Below are positions 6,215-7,734 of a stretch of 7,734 nucleotides of DNA, in pieces (within the stretch, counting starts at the first letter, position 1; each line of letters starts with the position of its first letter). The translations under genes and the position numbers were made by a program. This DNA comes from Singulisphaera sp. GP187 (GTDB taxonomy: Bacteria; Pseudomonadota; Gammaproteobacteria; Burkholderiales; Burkholderiaceae_C): the NCBI GenBank assembly GCA_943327965.2, contig CALPYQ020000063.1, positions 1 to 7,734 on the forward strand. Direction: 5' to 3'. The notes beneath the pieces were generated by a model, which was given only the letters and a program-made list of their open reading frames with translations, was not told the origin of the DNA and did no database searches.

Positions 6215-7210
6215 ATGACAAAAAGAAACACCCTCAAAACCCTGGCCAGCGCCAGCTTGGTGGCTTTGGGCTTGGTAGGCGCTTTGGGCAGCACGGCTGT
6301 TCAAGCGCAAACCAAACTCAAATGGGCGCACGTTTATGAAACCTCAGAGGCCTATCACACTGAGTCAGTTTGGGCAGCCGATGAAATCAAAAAGCGCACC
6401 AACGGCAAGTACGAAATTCAAGTGTTTCCAGCCTCCACTCTGGGCAAAGAAACCGACATCAACCAAGGTCTCACTTTGGGCACGGTCGACATGATCATCA
6501 GCGGCCCTTCATTTGCAGCGCGCGCTTACCCCCGCTTTGGCATTGCCTACTATCCCTTCATCTTCCGTGATGGCGACCACCTCATTGCTTATTCCAAGAG
6601 CCCTGTGTTTGCCGAAATGGTCAATGAGTTCCGCGCCAAAACTGGCATTCAAGTGACGGCTTACACCTACTACGGCGCTCGCCACACCACGGCACAAAAG
6701 GCATTCACCAACTGCGCGGGCATGAAGGGCATCAAGATTCGTGTGCCTGACGTTCCTGCCTACCGCGCCACACCCGAGGCTTGCGGCGCCAACCCCACAC
6801 CCATTGCATTTGCCGAAGTTTATTTGGCCCTGCAAAACGGTACGGTCGAAGCCCAAGAAAATCCTTTGACCACCATCGAAGCCAAGAAGTTCTTTGAAGT
6901 GCAAAAGGCCATCATGCTGACCGGCCACATTGTGGACGGCTTGACCACCCAAATTGCACCTCACGTTTGGAACAAACTGTCCGACGCTGAAAAGAAAGTT
7001 TTCACAGACGTGACGCAAGAAGCTGCTGTTCGTGCGACCGCCAAAATCAAAGCGCGTGAAGCCGAGTTGGTGGACGAGTTCAAGAAAAAAGGTCTGCAGA
7101 TTGTGCAAGTCGATCGCAAGTCTTTCCAAGACGCTGTCTTGAAAAACAAGCCTCTCGAGTCCATGGGCTTTACCAAGGCTGACTTCGACAAAATTCAAGC
7201 GGCCAAGTAA
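6215..7210 (+). CDS. TRAP transporter periplasmic substrate-binding protein (DctP family)
   Basis: The 331-residue product begins with a Sec signal peptide: basic MTKR, a hydrophobic core, and a predicted cut after VQA at residue 31. The mature part is a DctP-family binding protein. R176 (KGIKIRVP) is the near-universal TRAP arginine that grips the ligand carboxylate. R156 (YYGARHTT) and N216 (VEAQENP) match the positions of R127 and N187 in the sialic-acid protein SiaP, and NPTPIAFAEVYLALQNG (193-209) is the family hallmark. It captures a carboxylate, here probably a sugar acid, in the periplasm and passes it to the DctQM membrane pair. A strong ribosome site, AAGGAG, lies 8 nt before the ATG, unlike the weak sites of several neighbours, so high expression is expected. 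The gene follows the GntR gene by 50 nt and precedes the small membrane subunit. A sialic-acid role is unlikely, since no sialic-acid catabolism genes are present. Confidence 0.95.
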   Translation: MTKRNTLKTLASASLVALGLVGALGSTAVQAQTKLKWAHVYETSEAYHTESVWAADEIKKRTNGKYEIQVFPASTLGKETDINQGLTLGTVDMIISGPSFAARAYPRFGIAYYPFIFRDGDHLIAYSKSPVFAEMVNEFRAKTGIQVTAYTYYGARHTTAQKAFTNCAGMKGIKIRVPDVPAYRATPEACGANPTPIAFAEVYLALQNGTVEAQENPLTTIEAKKFFEVQKAIMLTGHIVDGLTTQIAPHVWNKLSDAEKKVFTDVTQEAAVRATAKIKAREAELVDEFKKKGLQIVQVDRKSFQDAVLKNKPLESMGFTKADFDKIQAAK

Positions 7211-7212
7211 TC

Positions 7213-7249
7213 GCATCTCTTTGTGATGCTGGTGTGTCTCAAGCACACC
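7213..7249 (+). repeat. Two small hairpins after the DctP gene
   Basis: GCATC (7213-7217) pairs with GATGC (7225-7229) around 7 nt, and GGTGTG (7231-7236) pairs with CACACC (7244-7249) around 7 nt, with a possible further T-G pair inside the second. They start two bases after the DctP stop codon and precede the large hairpin at 7252-7282. Each alone could occur by chance; together they suggest a structured 3' end. Confidence 0.4.
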
Positions 7250-7251
7250 CT

Positions 7252-7282
7252 TCACAGGTTGAGCAGTTTGCTCAACCTGTGA
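7252..7282 (+). repeat. Strong hairpin between the dctP-type and dctQ-type genes
   Basis: TCACAGGTTGAGCA (7252-7265) and TGCTCAACCTGTGA (7269-7282) form a perfect 14-bp stem with a GTT loop. Only a broken T stretch (TTCGTTTG) follows, so termination would be weak or partial. It lies in the 94-nt gap between the abundant binding protein and its membrane partner. Such a stem may protect the upstream mRNA end or reduce read-through, giving more binding protein than membrane subunit. The structure is seen; the role is inferred. Confidence 0.75.
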
Positions 7283-7304
7283 TTCGTTTGACTAGGAAAT
7301 CAAC

Positions 7305-7734
7305 ATGAGCAATCTCCCCGACCTCGACGCCATGCCCAAAGTCATGGGCGACGATGGCCAGTTTCACGCCACCGACGAAGAAGTGGATTTATCAGGAACG
7401 CCCATTGAAGCCTGGGTGGCCTTGGGTTTCTTTTGGCTCTTGGGCGCAACTGTTTTTTACCAATTCTTCACGCGCTATGTGCTCAACAACTCGGCCTCAT
7501 GGACGGAAGAAATTGCACGTTACTTGTTGATTGCCACAGTGTTTACTGGCGCCACCATTGGGGTGGCCAAAAACAACCACATCCAAGTGGATTTCTTTTA
7601 CAAGTTCATGCCAAAGTGGCTGTCCAAATTCATGAACACCTTGGTAGACATCATGCGCATAGGTTTTTTTGGTGCCGCCACATTTCTAACCTATCAAATG
7701 ATGGAGAAACTGGGCAACTACAAGATGACCATCG
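7305..7734 (+). CDS. TRAP transporter small membrane subunit (DctQ family), cut by window edge
   Basis: The frame opens at ATG 7305, with AGGA about 8 nt before it, and runs 143 codons to the window edge; the C-terminus is missing. An acidic cytoplasmic tail (1-32) precedes a first membrane helix (about 34-56, WVALGFFWLLGATVFYQFF). The DctQ signature RYVLNNSASWTEEIARYLLI (57-76) leads into helix two (about 72-90), then KNNHIQVDFF and a third helix (about 112-132). DctQ proteins normally have four helices and pair with the large DctM subunit, using an ion gradient to import the ligand delivered by DctP. The large subunit gene should follow beyond position 7734. The acidic tail is longer than I expect for the family, but this may be a lineage trait. 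Confidence 0.92.
   Translation, partial: MSNLPDLDAMPKVMGDDGQFHATDEEVDLSGTPIEAWVALGFFWLLGATVFYQFFTRYVLNNSASWTEEIARYLLIATVFTGATIGVAKNNHIQVDFFYKFMPKWLSKFMNTLVDIMRIGFFGAATFLTYQMMEKLGNYKMTI

Noticed and set aside
6509..7255. A 248-codon open frame on the minus strand opposite the DctP gene
   Set aside because: It lies wholly within the coding and 3' region of a clear DctP gene, has no recognisable motif and no ribosome site, and is explained by codon bias of the sense strand.
1..7734. Mobile element, CRISPR, defence system or RNA gene
   Set aside because: No transposase, direct-repeat array, integrase, tRNA cloverleaf or rRNA sequence was seen; nearly all the window is accounted for by ordinary metabolic and regulatory genes.

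Overview
The window looks like a betaproteobacterial chromosome, probably Burkholderiales/Comamonadaceae (Limnohabitans, Rhodoferax or Polaromonas-like). The reasons are the moderate GC, the FadE/DmdC-type acyl-CoA dehydrogenase with a TetR gene just upstream, and a TRAP carboxylate transporter beside a GntR/FadR-type regulator. This is a judgement from remembered protein families, not from a search. I see no rRNA, tRNA, CRISPR array, insertion sequence or phage gene.

Layout. (1) Positions 1-1525, minus strand: a TetR/AcrR repressor (814-1500) is followed 46 nt later by the N-terminal 255 residues of an acyl-CoA dehydrogenase that runs off the left edge. A near-perfect 24-bp palindrome (1502-1525) touches the TetR start and is the likely operator for both genes. 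(2) Positions 1548-5322, minus strand: a four-gene catabolic operon, transcribed from 5322 towards 1667. It encodes an enolase-superfamily acid-sugar dehydratase, a DHRS6/2-keto-3-deoxy-L-fuconate-dehydrogenase-like SDR (overlapping the dehydratase by ATGA), a second classical SDR, and an FAH-family hydrolase. It closes with a rho-independent terminator at 1548-1588. (3) Positions 5323-5447: a divergent control region. A FadR-type operator (TGGTC-T-GACCA core) fits exactly between the -35 and -10 boxes of the predicted catabolic promoter. (4) Positions 5448-7734, plus strand: a GntR/FCD regulator with a TTG start, a TRAP periplasmic binding protein (DctP), and the first 143 residues of the small TRAP membrane subunit (DctQ). 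Several hairpins lie between these genes.

How the genes work together (inference). A sugar acid is imported by the TRAP system and dehydrated to a 2-keto-3-deoxy acid. An SDR oxidises this to a 2,4-diketo-3-deoxy acid, and the FAH-family enzyme splits it into pyruvate plus a small hydroxy acid. This is the logic of the non-phosphorylative L-fucose and L-rhamnose routes. The actual substrate cannot be read from the sequence. The GntR protein probably represses both the catabolic operon and its own regulator-transporter operon until a sugar acid or keto-deoxy intermediate binds. Nothing here is a wholly new type of system. The most interesting points are the unassigned pathway substrate, the two SDRs, the operator geometry and the intergenic RNA structures.
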